Assembly: GCF_022539665.2 (NCBI RefSeq)
Contig: NC_081339.1
Span: 5,942,017-6,006,016, forward strand
Length of the DNA: 64,000 nt
Direction: 5' to 3'
From: Daphnia carinata
Taxonomy: Eukaryota; Arthropoda; Branchiopoda; Diplostraca; Daphniidae
A program made the position numbers and the translations under genes. How positions within the stretch are numbered: the first letter of the stretch is position 1; every line of letters starts with the position of its first letter. The notes beneath the pieces were generated by a model that saw only the letters and a list, made by a program, of their open reading frames with translations, made no database searches and was not told the origin of the DNA. Shown one piece after another: positions 22,205 to 34,997 of the stretch.

Positions 22205-22285
22205 TATATGATCTATATTATCATCAGATATCATAAATGAGATCATATCGATCATAAATGAGATGATCGATAATATAGATACCTG
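22205..22285. repeat. Small imperfect palindrome
   Basis: TCTATATTATC near 22,211 and GATAATATAGA near 22,270 are inverted repeats. They enclose two direct copies of ATAAATGAGAT. It could form a hairpin; no function is evident. Confidence 0.6.
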
Positions 22286-22289
22286 TACA

Positions 22290-24940
22290 GTCTTATACAT
22301 TATGTCAAAAGTTCTTTGAAAATCCACGAAGTGTAGTTTGGCTTCAGTATAGGTGGGTCCAAATATGTTTTAATTTTGAAAAAATTAATGTAGTAATCTT
22401 TAGGACCCACAATTGAACGTGATCAATGATTCTTCTTGGCAAACACATGGCTTGGAAATAAATTCCAAAAAGTTCTACTAATAAATCAGCACTTTGAGAT
22501 AAATAAATCACTTTGTAACATTTTAATAATAACAAATATTTTTCTTCACTGCAATCGGTAAAATAACATTCAAATCTTTGGTATTATCCCCACAGTATAA
22601 TCCTTACCAAGTTAATTATTACTTAAACAGGAACAACAAACACAACCTTGGTATTAAAAATTAAAATTATCACCTTACCTCCTTGTCCTGTCGTTGCTGA
22701 GACAGAGGCAGAAAAGCTTTATTTCCTTGGTAAATATATACGATCAAGATGTTGACAGCATTGCTAAATGTTTCTTGCAATACAAAACCTTTCAGTTAGC
22801 TTGTTCTTTTGTCAAGCTAGTGATATTTTTGTTGACAAAGTCCCACTGTTAGAAGCAATTTTGCACACTGGATTTGAAACTAAGGTGCACTGTGAATAGC
22901 ATCTCCTCACTGTAAACTTTGAAAATGATCAAGCAAGAAAACACAATAAGAAAAAAAAGTGGAAACAATGGCACGGTAAAGTGCCTCCTTTTTATCTTTT
23001 CCTCTTTTTTTGATTACTTTCATTCAGCCTAAAGGTTAATACAAAGCCACGAAACAAAGATTAGTTATTAGGCATATAATACCAGCAGGTGTTGACTGAT
23101 TGCTATACATGAACACACAGTAATGTTCTGGCCTATTGAACTTTGTCAATAGTTAGTAAACAGTGTAAAATTGATTTAAACTGTTAGATTAATAAGAGGA
23201 AATAAACCGGACAAAAGTTTTAAGGTTTCTTACCACAGACATGCAACAGAAAGAACACAAGCAATAAACCATTCCTAACTGGATAATCTATCAGCAATTC
23301 TTCAAACATCCTTCATTAACTATCCTACGAAAAATGAAATTATTATGTTTTGCCAACCCACAATTTTTTCTAGCTTATTGGTTCCTGTTCATCTTTTTTC
23401 TTGCCATTTGTTCAAATCCATGTCTCATCCTTCAACATTCCAATCTCACGTACATTCAATGACTTTGTTATTCTGTTGTATCTGTAAAAAAAAAAAACAA
23501 AAAAAAACAACAACATTGCATTACATTTCCAAATATATTTGTTAATAAATCTGGTTACTAATACCTTATTAAGTGTTAAGTGTCAAACCCATTACACGAA
23601 GTTGAATTTAAAGTGTCATACAATCTACTTTGCATGGTAAAACCAGGTTTCCAGCATGTTAATATGCCTCACTATCGTTATCAAGCCAAACCTAAATGAC
23701 AGAATTTTATAAAATGACACTAATTTAGTTATTAAACATCTCATACCGTTACGCTGGTTCCGTTTTTTTTTGTTTCATCGTGGAATACGTGAATGCTTGA
23801 AGAAAATAAGATTCATGGGGCCAACACTACCAGTCTAATAGCTGCTACGTCTAAATTTTTGAAACCACTTCCAACCATATCTAACAAACCCTAAAGAAGA
23901 AAAAATGTTTGGTGACTAAAACCCCAATGAAGAAAACCTACAGGAATAATTGTATTGAAGCGAACAAATATTCCCAAATAAATGATATCTTCATGCCCAA
24001 TGAGTTTGACCAAGAGCTGCCAGCTTAATATGTTGGTGATTCAATCTTTCGTTGTCCATCCAGCAACAGTAGTAAACTGAAGCAAAAAAACCTAAAGAAA
24101 AAACATAAAATAATGATTGTTTTTATAATACCACTATGCCAAACAACTTACTAGAGGGAAAATAAATGTTACAATTAAAACATTGCTCAAGGGCATTGTC
24201 TGGAACTTCAAGTTTTTATTTTTATGTTACTTATGTACCTGATAGAACTTCCCTTTGAAATACACTTTCATCATTCAGTACTTTCTAATGGTTTAGTTTC
24301 CTCCACCGCAAACAGCTTTATAACTCAAAAGGCTGAACACACCATGAGATTTACAACTGCAATCTGTAAACCATGCTGCACAGACCACAAGAGTTACACG
24401 ATATAACCTACAAAAAGAAGGTACTGGCATTTAACACATATCACATAAACCAATTAATCTGTGAAACAGTTTGTAGTACCTCTTGTGAATTGACGATGGA
24501 TGCAAATCTTTGAAATGCCACCTGTCAGCAAACTGTAATGAAGCCAAAATTTTAAATAGCCTAAAAGCTGTCCATTCTAATAAAGATTAAATTTCCAGCA
24601 AAGAAACAAAGAAACAAAGAATTAATAAATTGTAAACCAAACTATTGATGATGTCCATAATTGGTTAGCCGACAGCATGTTCATACAACATTCAAATTTA
24701 GACTATGATGGGCATAAAAACTAAATCTTCTGCTACAAAACACTTTTGTCTCCACCTTCACTCCTGCTACTGTTTTCTAAATATTAGTTTCTTCCCCATT
24801 AATTTGTCGTCAAGGGTTGCCACTGTGTTAAGTCTTTAGTATGCAATAAACAAATAAAAGCTTTTACCTTATGGGAAGACTGTAAACTGTACACAAACGT
24901 AAGAACGTAGTACTTCTACCAGTTAACGGGACCGGTGATT
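22290..24940. other. Repeat patchwork without a supported gene
   Basis: About 23,290-23,760 duplicates 11,380-11,860. About 23,875-24,212 duplicates 20,205-20,525. A poly-A tract with interruptions lies near 23,485-23,510. The rest is AT-rich with only short open frames (for example 22,344-22,535 - and 24,224-24,406 +), none with a recognisable motif. Confidence 0.5.
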
Positions 24941-24948
24941 AACTAATT

Positions 24949-25275
24949 ATGATGAAATGTGGAAAAGAAACTAAAATACAGGAAAATCTTTGCGGAAAGG
25001 CTACCAAAGTGCGGAAATTTTTATTTCCGAACCGCACTAAAATGCGGAAAATTTTTTGTGGCAAGGACACTAAAATGCGGGGAAACATTTGCAGAAGAAA
25101 CACTAAGATGCGGGAAATTAGTTGCGGAAAGAATACTAAAATGCGGGAAAAGTTTGCGGAGGGGACACTAAATTGCGGGAAAACTTTGCGGATAGGACAC
25201 TAAAATGCGGAACATTTTGCGGAAGGGATACTAAAATGCGGGAAATTTTTGCGGAAGAGATACTAACATGCAGAA
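24949..25275. repeat. 33-bp minisatellite, ~10 copies
   Basis: The word ACTAAAATGCGG recurs about every 33 bp (near 25,036, 25,068, 25,101, 25,134, 25,167, 25,199, 25,231 and 25,264), followed by GAAA and TTTGCGGA-like text. Because 33 is a multiple of three, two frames stay open by chance and give repeat peptides with TKMR and CGK motifs. I do not call these genes. Confidence 0.85.
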
Positions 25276-25282
25276 CGAGAGC

Positions 25283-26250
25283 TAGAACGCTGGCAATCAA
25301 TCCATTCGACGCAGAATGAAAAGTTACGTCGATTGAGATGTGTTTGATTTAATTATAACTTGAAATGCGACCGCTAGATGGCTTTGAAAAATTTAAAAAT
25401 GGTAACTCTTGAACGGTATATGCTAGAACGCTGGGAATGAATCCATTCGACGCAGAATGAAAAGTTACGTCGATTGAGATGTGTTTGATTTAATTATAAC
25501 TTGAAATGCGACCGCTAGATGGCTTTGAAAAATTTAAAAATGCTTACTTTTGAACGGTTAGAGATAGAACGCTGGGAATGAATCCATTCGACGCAGAATG
25601 AAAAGTTACGTCGATTGAGATGTGTTTGATTTAATTATAACTTGAAATGCGACCGCTAGATGGCTTTGAAAAATTTAAAAATGCTAACTTTTGAACGGTT
25701 AGAGATAGAACGCTGGGAATGAATCCATTCGACGCAGAATGAAAAGTTACGTCGATTGAGATGTGTTTGATTTAATTATAACTTGAAATGCGACCGCTAG
25801 ATGGCTTTGAAAAATTTAAAAATGGTAACTTTTGAACGGTATATACTAGAACGCTGGAAATGAATCCATTCGACGCAGAATGAAAAGTTACGTCGATTGA
25901 GATGTGTTTGATTTAATTATAACTTGAAATGCGACCGCTAGATGGCTTTGAAAAATTTAAAAATGATAACTTTTGACCAGTTAGAGATAGAACGCTGGGA
26001 ATGAATCCATTCGACGCAGAATGAAAAGTTACGTCGATTGAGATGTGTTTGATTTAATTATAACTTGAAATGCGACCGCTAGATGGCTTTGAAAAATTTA
26101 AAAATGCTAACTTTTGAACGGTTAGAGATAGAACGCTGGGAATGAATCCATTCGACGCAGAATGAAAAGTTACGTCGATTGAGATGTGTTTGATTTAATT
26201 ATAACTTGAAATGCGACCGCTAGATGGCTTTGAAAATTTAAAAATGATAA
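25283..26250. repeat. 141-bp satellite, 6.9 copies, cut by the gap
   Basis: TAGAACGCTGG starts at 25,283, 25,424, 25,565, 25,706, 25,847, 25,988 and 26,129, exactly 141 bp apart. Copies are nearly identical. Each contains GACCGCTAGATGGCTTTG, which includes a CTCF-like CCGCTAGATGGC core. The word before the start alternates between a GTATAT-type and a GTTAGAGA-type, hinting at a higher-order pattern. The last copy runs into the gap, so the true array is longer. Confidence 0.95.
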
Positions 26251-26350
26251 NNNNNNNNNNNNNNNNNNNNNNNNNNNNNNNNNNNNNNNNNNNNNNNNNN
26301 NNNNNNNNNNNNNNNNNNNNNNNNNNNNNNNNNNNNNNNNNNNNNNNNNN
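26251..26350. other. Assembly gap of 100 N
   Basis: Exactly 100 N. A round-number gap is usual for scaffolding with unknown distance. Its left side is a satellite and its right side a telomere repeat, so the join is not supported by sequence. Confidence 0.99.
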
Positions 26351-29300
26351 TAACCTAACCTAATCCCAACCTAACCTAACCTAACCTAACCTAACCCAAC
26401 CTAACCTAACCTAACCTAACCTAACCTAACCTAACCCAACCTAACCTAACCTAACCTAACCTAACCTAACCTAACCTAACCTAACCTAACCTAACCTAAC
26501 CTAACCTAACCTAACCTAATCCCAACCTAACCTAACCTAACCTAACCTAACCCAACCTAACCCAACCTAACCTAACCTAACCTAACCTAACCTAACCTAA
26601 CCTAACCTAACCTAACCTAACCTAACCTAACCTAACCTAACCTAACCTAACCTAACCTAACCTAACCTAACCTAACCTAACCTAACCTAACCTAACCTAA
26701 CCTAACCTAACCTAACCTAACCTAACCTAACCTAACCTAACCTAACCTAACCTAACCTAACCTAACCTAACCTAACCTAACCTAACCTAACCTAACCTAA
26801 CCTAACCTAACCTAACCTAACCTAACCTAACCTAACCTAACCTAACCTAACCTAACCTAACCTAACCTAACCTAACCTAACCTAACCTAACCTAACCTAA
26901 CCTAACCTAACCTAACCTAACCTAACCTAACCTAACCTAACCTAACCTAACCTAACCTAACCTAACCTAACCTAACCTAACCTAACCTAACCTAACCTAA
27001 CCTAACCTAACCTAACCTAACCTAACCTAACCTATCCTAACCTAACCTAACCTAACCTAACCTAACCTAACCTAACCTAACCTAACCTAACCTAACCTAA
27101 CCTAACCTAACCTAACCTAACCTAACCTAACCTAACCTAACCTAACCTAACCTAACCTAACCTAACCTAACCTAACCTAACCTAACCTAACCTAACCTAA
27201 CCTAACCTAACCTAACCTAACCTAACCTAACCTAACCTAACCTAACCTAACCTAACCTAACCTAACCTAACCTAACCTAACCTAACCTAACCTAACCTAA
27301 CCTAACCTAACCTAACCTAACCTAACCTAAACTAACCTAACCTAACCTAACCTAACCTAACCTAACCTAACCTAACCTAACCTAACCTAACCTAACTTAA
27401 CCTAACCTAACCTAACCCAACCTAACCTAACCTAACCTAACCTAACCTAACCTAACCTAACCTAACCTAACCTAACCTAACCTAACCTAACCTAACCTAA
27501 CCTAACCTAACCTAACCTAACCTAACCTAACCTAACCTAACCTAACCTAACCTAACCTAACCTAACCTAACCTAACCCAACCTAACCTAACCTAACCTAA
27601 CCTAACCTAACCTAACCTAACCTAACCTAACCTAACCTAACCTAACCTAACCTAACCTAACCTAACCTAACCTAACCTAACCTAACCTAACCTAACCTAA
27701 CCTAACCTAACCTAACCTAACCTAACCTAACCTAACCTAACCTAACCTAACCTAACCTAACCTAACCTAACCTAACCTAACCTAACCTAACCTAACCTAA
27801 CCTAACCTAACCTAACCTAACCTAACCTAACCTAACCTAACCTAACCTAACTTCCAACCTAACCCAATCCTAACCTAACCCAACCTAACCCAACCTAACC
27901 TAACCTAACCTAACCTAACCTAACCTAACCTAATCCTAATCCTAACCTAACCTAACCTAACCTAACCTAATCCCAACCTAACCTAACCCAACCTAACCTA
28001 ACCTAACCTAACCTAACCTAACCTAACCTAACCTAACCTAACCTAACCTAACCTAACCTAACCTAACCTAACCTAACCTAACCCAACCTAACCTAACCTA
28101 ACCTAACCTAACCTAACCTAACCTAACCTAACCTAACCTAACCTAACCTAACCTAACCTAACCTAACCTAACCTAACCTAACCTAACCTAACCTAACCTA
28201 ACCTAACCTAACCTAACCTAACCTAACCTAACCTAACCTAACCTAACCTAACCTAACCTAACCTAACCTAACCTAACCTAACCTAACCTAACCTAACCTA
28301 ACCTAACCTAACCTAACCTAACCTAACCTAACCTAACCTAAACTAACCTAACCTAACCTAACCTAACCTAACCTAACCTAACCTAACCTAACCTAACCTA
28401 ACCTAACCTAACCTAACCTAACCTAACCTAACCTAACCTAACCTAACCTAACCTAACCTAACCTAACCTTACCTAACCTAACATAACCTAACCTAACCTA
28501 ACCTAACCTTAACCTAACCTAACCTAACCTAACCCAACCAATTAACCTAACTCTAACCTAACCTAACCTAACCTAACCTAACCTAACCTAACCTAACCTA
28601 ACTTAACCTAACCTAACCTAACCTAACCTAACCTAACCTAACCTAACCTAACCTAACCTAACCTAACCTAACCTAACCTAACCTAACCTAACCTAACCTA
28701 ACCTAACCTAACTTAACCTAACCTAACCTAACCTAACCTAACCTAACCTAACCTAACCTAACCTAACCTAACCTAACCTAACCTAACCTAACCTAACCTA
28801 ACCTAACCTAACCTAACCTAACCCCTAACCTAACCTAACCTAACCTAACCTAACCTAACCTAACCTAACCTAACCTAACCTAACCTAACCTAACCTAACC
28901 TAACCTAACCTAACCTAACCTAACCTAACCTAACCTAACCTAACCTAACCTAATCTAACCTAACCTAACCTAACCTAACCTAACCTAACCCAACCTAACC
29001 TAACCTAACCTAACCTAACCTAACCTAACCTAACCTAACCTAACCTAACCTAACCTAACCTAACCTAACCTAACCTAACCTAACCTAACCTAACCTAACC
29101 TAACCTAACCTAACCTAACCTAACCTAACCTAACCTAACCTAACCTAACCTAACCCCAACCTAACCTAACCTAACCTAACCTAACCTAACCTAACCTAAC
29201 CTAACCTAACCTAACCTAACCTAACCTAACCTAACCTAACCTAACCTAACCTAACCTAACCAAACCTAACCTAACCTAACCTAACCTAACCTAACCAACC

Positions 29301-29615
29301 TAACCTAACCTAACCTAACCTAACCTAACCTAACCTAACCTAACCTAACCTAACCTAACCTAACCTAACCTAACCTAACCTAACCCAACCTAACCTAACC
29401 TAACCCAACCTAACCTAACCTAACCTAACCTAACCTAACCTAACCTAACCTAACCTAACCTAACCTAACCTAACCTAACCTAACCTAACCTAACCTAACC
29501 TAACCTAACCTAACCTAACCTAACCTAACCTAACCTAACCTAACCTAACCTAACCTAACCTAACCTAACCTAAACTAACCTAACCTAACCTAACCTAACC
29601 CTAACCTAACCTAAC
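26351..29615 (-). repeat. Telomeric (CCTAA)n array; TTAGG on the minus strand
   Basis: About 3.27 kb, roughly 650 units, of CCTAA on the plus strand. TTAGG is the ancestral arthropod telomere repeat. The C-rich strand running 5' to 3' away from the gap is the orientation of a left chromosome end. Variant units (CCCAA, CTTAA, CCTAT, ACATAA) are scattered, with denser clusters at about 26,360-26,570, 27,850-27,990, 28,470-28,560 and 29,150-29,300. No TRAS- or SART-like retrotransposon interrupts it. The array stops abruptly at 29,615. Confidence 0.97.
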
Positions 29616-30381
29616 ATATGAGTTAGATGCTAAATTTAACAAGAATCACGAATATGAAATTTGTTTTTATGTAGACTTAATGGTTATTGAGTTATTTCCA
29701 ATGTAAAAGTAGGTACGCTAGAATTTTAAGGCCCGACAAAACAACAAGCCCGATTTTTACCTAAAATATTTATATTAACAAAACTAGATAACTTTGTATG
29801 AGTTAGATGCTAAATTTAACAAGAATCACGAATATGAAATTTGTTTTTATGTAGACTTAATGGTTATTGAGTTATTTCCAATGTAAAAGTAGTAGGTACG
29901 CTAGAAATTTAAGGCCCGACAAAACAACAAGCCCGATTTTTACCTAAAATATTTAATTTAACAAAACTAGATAACTTTGTATGAGTTAGATGCTAAATTT
30001 AACAAGAATCACGAATATGAAATTTGTTTTTATGTAGACTTAATGGTTATTGAGTTATTTCAAATGTAAAAGTAGGTACGCTAGAAATTTAAGGCCCGAC
30101 AAAACAACAAGCCCGATTTTTACCTAAAATATTTATATAACAAAACTAGATAACTTTATATGAGTTAGATGCTAAATTTAACAAGAATGACGAATATGAA
30201 ATTTGTTTTTATGTAGAGTTCATGGTTTTTGAGTTAATTCAAATATAAAAGTAGGTACGATAGAAATTTAAGGCCCGATTCCGGACGTCTACTTAAAAAA
30301 TTAATGTCAAATAAATATATGTTATTATATACGATTTAGATTCAAAATTTAACAAGATTCACGAAAATGAAATTTGTTGTT
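29616..30381 (+). repeat. 180-bp satellite array next to the telomere (truncated)
   Basis: About 4.2 copies, entered in mid-repeat at ATATGAGTTAGATGC right after the last CCTAAC. Its order of variants equals the last four copies of the complete arrays further right (first TTTCCAATG and GAATTTTAAGG, last the diverged copy with GATTCCGGACGTC). The telomere thus caps a broken unit. Confidence 0.95.
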
Positions 30382-33300
30382 CACCATGTTAAAACCATTA
30401 GATAAATAACGGTTAGGCAACGCAGCCTCACTAGTAGTTCCCGCCAATTTTTTTGCCTATGCTAAACTTCAGACGAAGTCCGGCAGCGAAGGTGTGTTGT
30501 CACGTATCTAAAACATCTGAAGTTCTAGAAAATGCTCCTGAGCAATGTTGTAAGCATAACTTTTATTTCCCTTTTATTAAGTTGTTTGGCATAGCGGTAT
30601 AAAAAACAATCTTTATCATATGTTTTTCTTTCAGGATTTTTGTTTTGGTTCACTGCTGTTCCTGGATGGACAATGAACGATCATCTGATTTGATTGTTGA
30701 AGAAGCCAAAAATATTCTTTTTACATATAATGCTGGTACGTTGATAAAACATTAAAATGCAGTGCTATTTGGAACGGGGCCTTTGTTATAATGTTTTGTT
30801 GTATTCCAGCCGTAGAACAATTCAGGCAACGTACAGCCCCAAAGACAAAATGAATGCCAATTTTGACAACGCTGAATCTTAGATGTGCCTGGTGTAAGCA
30901 ACATGGTTCTTGCTGATCTTGAACCCTAAAATACCAGACATGTTTTTCTTTAGTGGCGATATTCCATCACTTGTGCATCGCTACATGGCCATCGTCAGGC
31001 TCAAGCATCCAATGAATATGGGAACAAATTGCTGTGATCTTCAACTTCAACAATTTTACCTCTTTAGCACTAGTAGGTAAGGAAAATTTAATTTGCATTT
31101 TGTAATTTTTTTGCCAGTGTTTGGCTGAGTGAACTTGCAGTATTATAAAGGTATTCAAGATAACTGAAATGGTAGCCCCTAAATCAGAAGAATTTTATCT
31201 GACATCTTTCTTGCGTGAACCTGTTAAGAAAAAGCCTTGTTATATCAAAGGGCACCTAAAGAAGAAATTGGCTTCATTAACGATTCAAGTAGTTAACATT
31301 TACCATTTGTATGTTAGTGTTAAAATTTGACTGCATTTTCTTTTATTCAGACTCATTGATTCTAACAACAGCCTGGTTGCAAACTTTTACCCATTTCGTT
31401 GCAATAAATGTATTTCTGATCCAGTCTTCAAAACCCACAAATGCCAAGGTACACATATACTTCTAAAGTGAGACTGTTAATCTGAAAAAAAAAAAACTTG
31501 CAAACCAGCTTGTTCCCTTTATAAAAAGAGTTGCTTTAGTCAGGTAAACTTATTTTGATTGCAAACAATTCAAGTAAATCATTAAAAATCTTTAAATTCA
31601 GGTGTCATATTGCCTTCTATTGGTTCCCTTTGTGGGAAATGTATGTTGTGTGTGAATATATGCAACCCTAACAGTCTTGGAGATCACTTTTTTTTGTCAA
31701 GAAAATACTGGAAATTGGTATTGAGAAGGTCATTAACAGAAAGTTTTTGTATTTTATCAGTTTATTCCTACATTTAACATGGTTCTTTAGAAATGCCATG
31801 GAATAAAAAAGCACTTGACAAAAAACATTTTTATTGTTCTCGTACCTGTATTAGATGGAAATTACTTGTGCAATGGTACCAACCCATTCATGAAAACAAT
31901 GTATTAAACAAAAATTTATGATTGACTGATCATAATCTGTGTAATTTCTATATATTTCTTATAATTCTAGGTATTCAACCATGGAATGTTGACCAGCTAT
32001 CTGCAGAGTGAAAATCTACTTGACAGCATTCAACCTCTTAAGTACATTTTACAAAAGATTCTGAGAATGGCAAAAATTATGAACAAATTTTGTATTGGAG
32101 AAATTCTAGGTAAATGAAAGCCATTTCACGATACAGCTGAATAGCTGTGAAACGCAACCAATCGAGGAACTGAGTTTCTTGAACAACCAAACTTATCTTG
32201 AAGAGCTGCAGAAAAAGAATGGAACATTACGCTGCCAAACACCTGCTTCCAAATGGTAGTTGTAATTATTTGTTGTTACACGATATATTCAGTCAATTCT
32301 TCGTAAACTGTTCTTTTTCACAGGTCAATGGCAGGGGTCTTATTCACTGTCTCAAGAGTGTAAGTTTAAACAAGATATTGCTTTTGATTACTTCTGCTGG
32401 TAACTTTTATATTTCTAGTTAAGATATGGCTTTTATCAAAAAGACTTTTAACTAACATCTAACTTTTTTTCCTCTTCTCAAAAGAGCTGCTTAGGAAGTT
32501 AGCTAAAGTGACGAAGATGTGTCATCACAGCAGGATAAATGTAAAAAAAAGCAAGTTCTGCAGCAAAATCATTGTTCCATCGCTATATATATTCAGCACT
32601 ATAACTGCACATGTCACAAAACTTTGCTTGAATCATACCGCCCTCAAGATATATTGTTTACAAATAACTCCCTCTGGTGCAGGATTAATCCCTTCAATAT
32701 TGCTACTGATACTGTTGGCTACACATTCTCAGAGGTTATAGCTACCACAGAAATACAACTTACCTTTGTTAGCAGTCTTGCTAGGATGAAAAACCAGGAA
32801 AATTCCGTCATCACTTCTGAAACTGTTACTGCCCACATTTTACTTCCTGCCTAGAAATTCAAACAGTACGGAAAGATGACTGTTGAAATATTACCAATCT
32901 AGGATGGAAACCATTAAAAAGGTAGGTTGATTTTAATTTTCAGGCAGAATATACGACTACAAGGTAACAGAACTAATAATTTTTTTAGAAGTAATTACTC
33001 TTAATTCTGAAATACTTACTATACCTTTTAGATCATTTGTTAGAAAGTATTCTTCAGTCATACTTTCAAGTTTAATCAAGAATAGTATAGAGATGCTAAA
33101 TCAGTACGATAAGTTACTTTCTGATCTTTAGTAATGTCTAACTGTTGTCGAATGAAATACCTTGTGAATCTTGATGGTACCATTCCTCGCAGTAGTCACA
33201 GCCACTGTTTTAAAATATAAAATCTATTGTTATCTAAGAAGTAATTAACAGGTTTTCAAATACTTGCACCTTAAATTTGCTGGCATTTGAGCTTTGGCAG

Positions 33301-33603
33301 ATTTACTAAACTTGCTCTTCCAGGCAATTTTTTTTCGTCTCATCATTGTGTTTGATTTGGATTGCATTTCATGTAAAGTCCATTGCATGTCTTTGTAAGC
33401 TTTCTCTCTAAATCTTTAAAGAAATTAGTAAATAAAGACATGGAATTACCTCATGGTAGAAGCTTTTTTGTAAATCCAGAATCGTTCAATTTTAACTAAA
33501 CGTATGGTACACCATTTGTACGAAAAGCCAAATAAACTCCCAATTTTAAGCGCTTAGAGGAGTAGTACCCTTTATTTTATTTTTTTGCAAGGAATGATCG
33601 TTC
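30382..33603 (+). pseudogene. Gene-like block, copy 1
   Basis: This is the block next to the telomere; its exon layout is described under copy 5. Exon B has a TGA at 30,851-30,853. The last exon has an 8-A run (32,543-32,550) that shifts the frame. Open pieces remain at 32,198-32,422 and 32,519-32,854. The 63-codon minus-strand frame 30,967-31,158 is antisense to exons C and D. Confidence 0.7.
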
Positions 33604-34997
33604 AAATGTAAAAGTAGGTACGCTAGAAATTTAAGGCCCGACAAAACAACAAGCCCGATTTTTACCTAAAATATATTATATTAAACTAGATAACTTTATA
33701 TGAGTTAGATGCTAAATTTAACAAGAATCACGAATATGAAATTTGTTTTTATGTAGACTTAATAGTTATTGAGTTATTTCAAATGTAAAAGTAGGTACGC
33801 TAGAAATTTAAGGCCCGACAAAACAACAAGCCCGATTTTTACCTAAAATATTTATATTAACAAAACTAGATAACTTTATATGAGTTAGATGCTAAATACA
33901 AGAATCACGAATATGAAATTTGTTTTTATGTAGACTTAATGGTTATTGAGTTATTTCAAATGTAAAAGTAGGTACGCTAGAAATTTAAGGCCCGACAAAA
34001 CAACAAGCCCGATTTTTACCTAAAATATTTATATTAACAAAACTAGATAACTTTATATGAGTTAGATGCTAAATTTAACAAGAATCACGAATATGAAATT
34101 TGTTTTTATGTAGACTTAATGGTTATTGAGTTATTTCAAATGTAAAAGTAGGTACGCTAGAAATTTAAGGCCCGACAAAACAACAAGCCCGATTTTTACC
34201 TAAAATATTTATATTAACAAAACTAGATAACTTTATATGAGTTAGATGCTAAATTTAACAAGAATCACGAATATGAAATTTGTTTTTATGTAGACTTAAT
34301 GGTTATTGAGTTATTTCCAATGTAAAAGTAGGTACGCTAGAATTTTAAGGCCCGACAAAACAACAAGCCCGATTTTTACCTAAAATATTTATATTAACAA
34401 AACTAGATAACTTTGTATGAGTTAGATGCTAAATTTAACAAGAATCACGAATATGAAATTTGTTTTTATGTAGACTTAATGGTTATTGAGTTATTTCCAA
34501 TGTAAAAGTAGGTACGCTAGAAATTTAAGGCCCGACAAAACAACAAGCCCGATTTTTACCTAAAATATTTAATTTAACAAAACTAGATAACTTTGTATGA
34601 GTTAGATGCTAAATTTAACAAGAATCACGAATATGAAATTTGTTTTTATGTAGACTTAATGGTTATTGAGTTATTTCAAATGTAAAAGTAGGTACGCTAG
34701 AAATTTAAGGCCCGACAAAACAACAAGCCCGATTTTTACCTAAAATATTTATATAACAAAACTAGATAACTTTATATGAGTTAGATGCTAAATTTAACAA
34801 GAATGACGAATATGAAATTTGTTTTTATGTAGAGTTCATGGTTTTTGAGTTAATTCAAATATAAAAGTAGGTACGATAGAAATTTAAGGCCCGATTCCGG
34901 ACGTCTACTTAAAAAATTAATGTCAAATAAATATATGTTATTATATACGATTTAGATTCAAAATTTAACAAGATTCACGAAAATGAAATTTGTTGTT
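33604..34997 (+). repeat. 180-bp satellite array between copies 1 and 2 (longest)
   Basis: About 7.7 copies, one more than the standard array. One copy has a 3-bp loss (GCTAAATACAAGAATC near 33,890), and the first has a deletion in its ATATTTATATTAACA segment. Confidence 0.95.

Noticed and set aside
24949-25203. Two overlapping plus-strand frames rich in TKMR/CGK motifs
   Set aside because: They are the translation of a 33-bp minisatellite, which stays open because its period is a multiple of three.
26351-29615. A CRISPR-like or coding interpretation of the repeat array
   Set aside because: It is a simple 5-bp repeat with no spacers. It matches the arthropod telomere.
26351-29615. Telomere-specific retrotransposons of the TRAS/SART type
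   Set aside because: No insertion breaks the CCTAA array and no reverse transcriptase motif was seen anywhere in the window.
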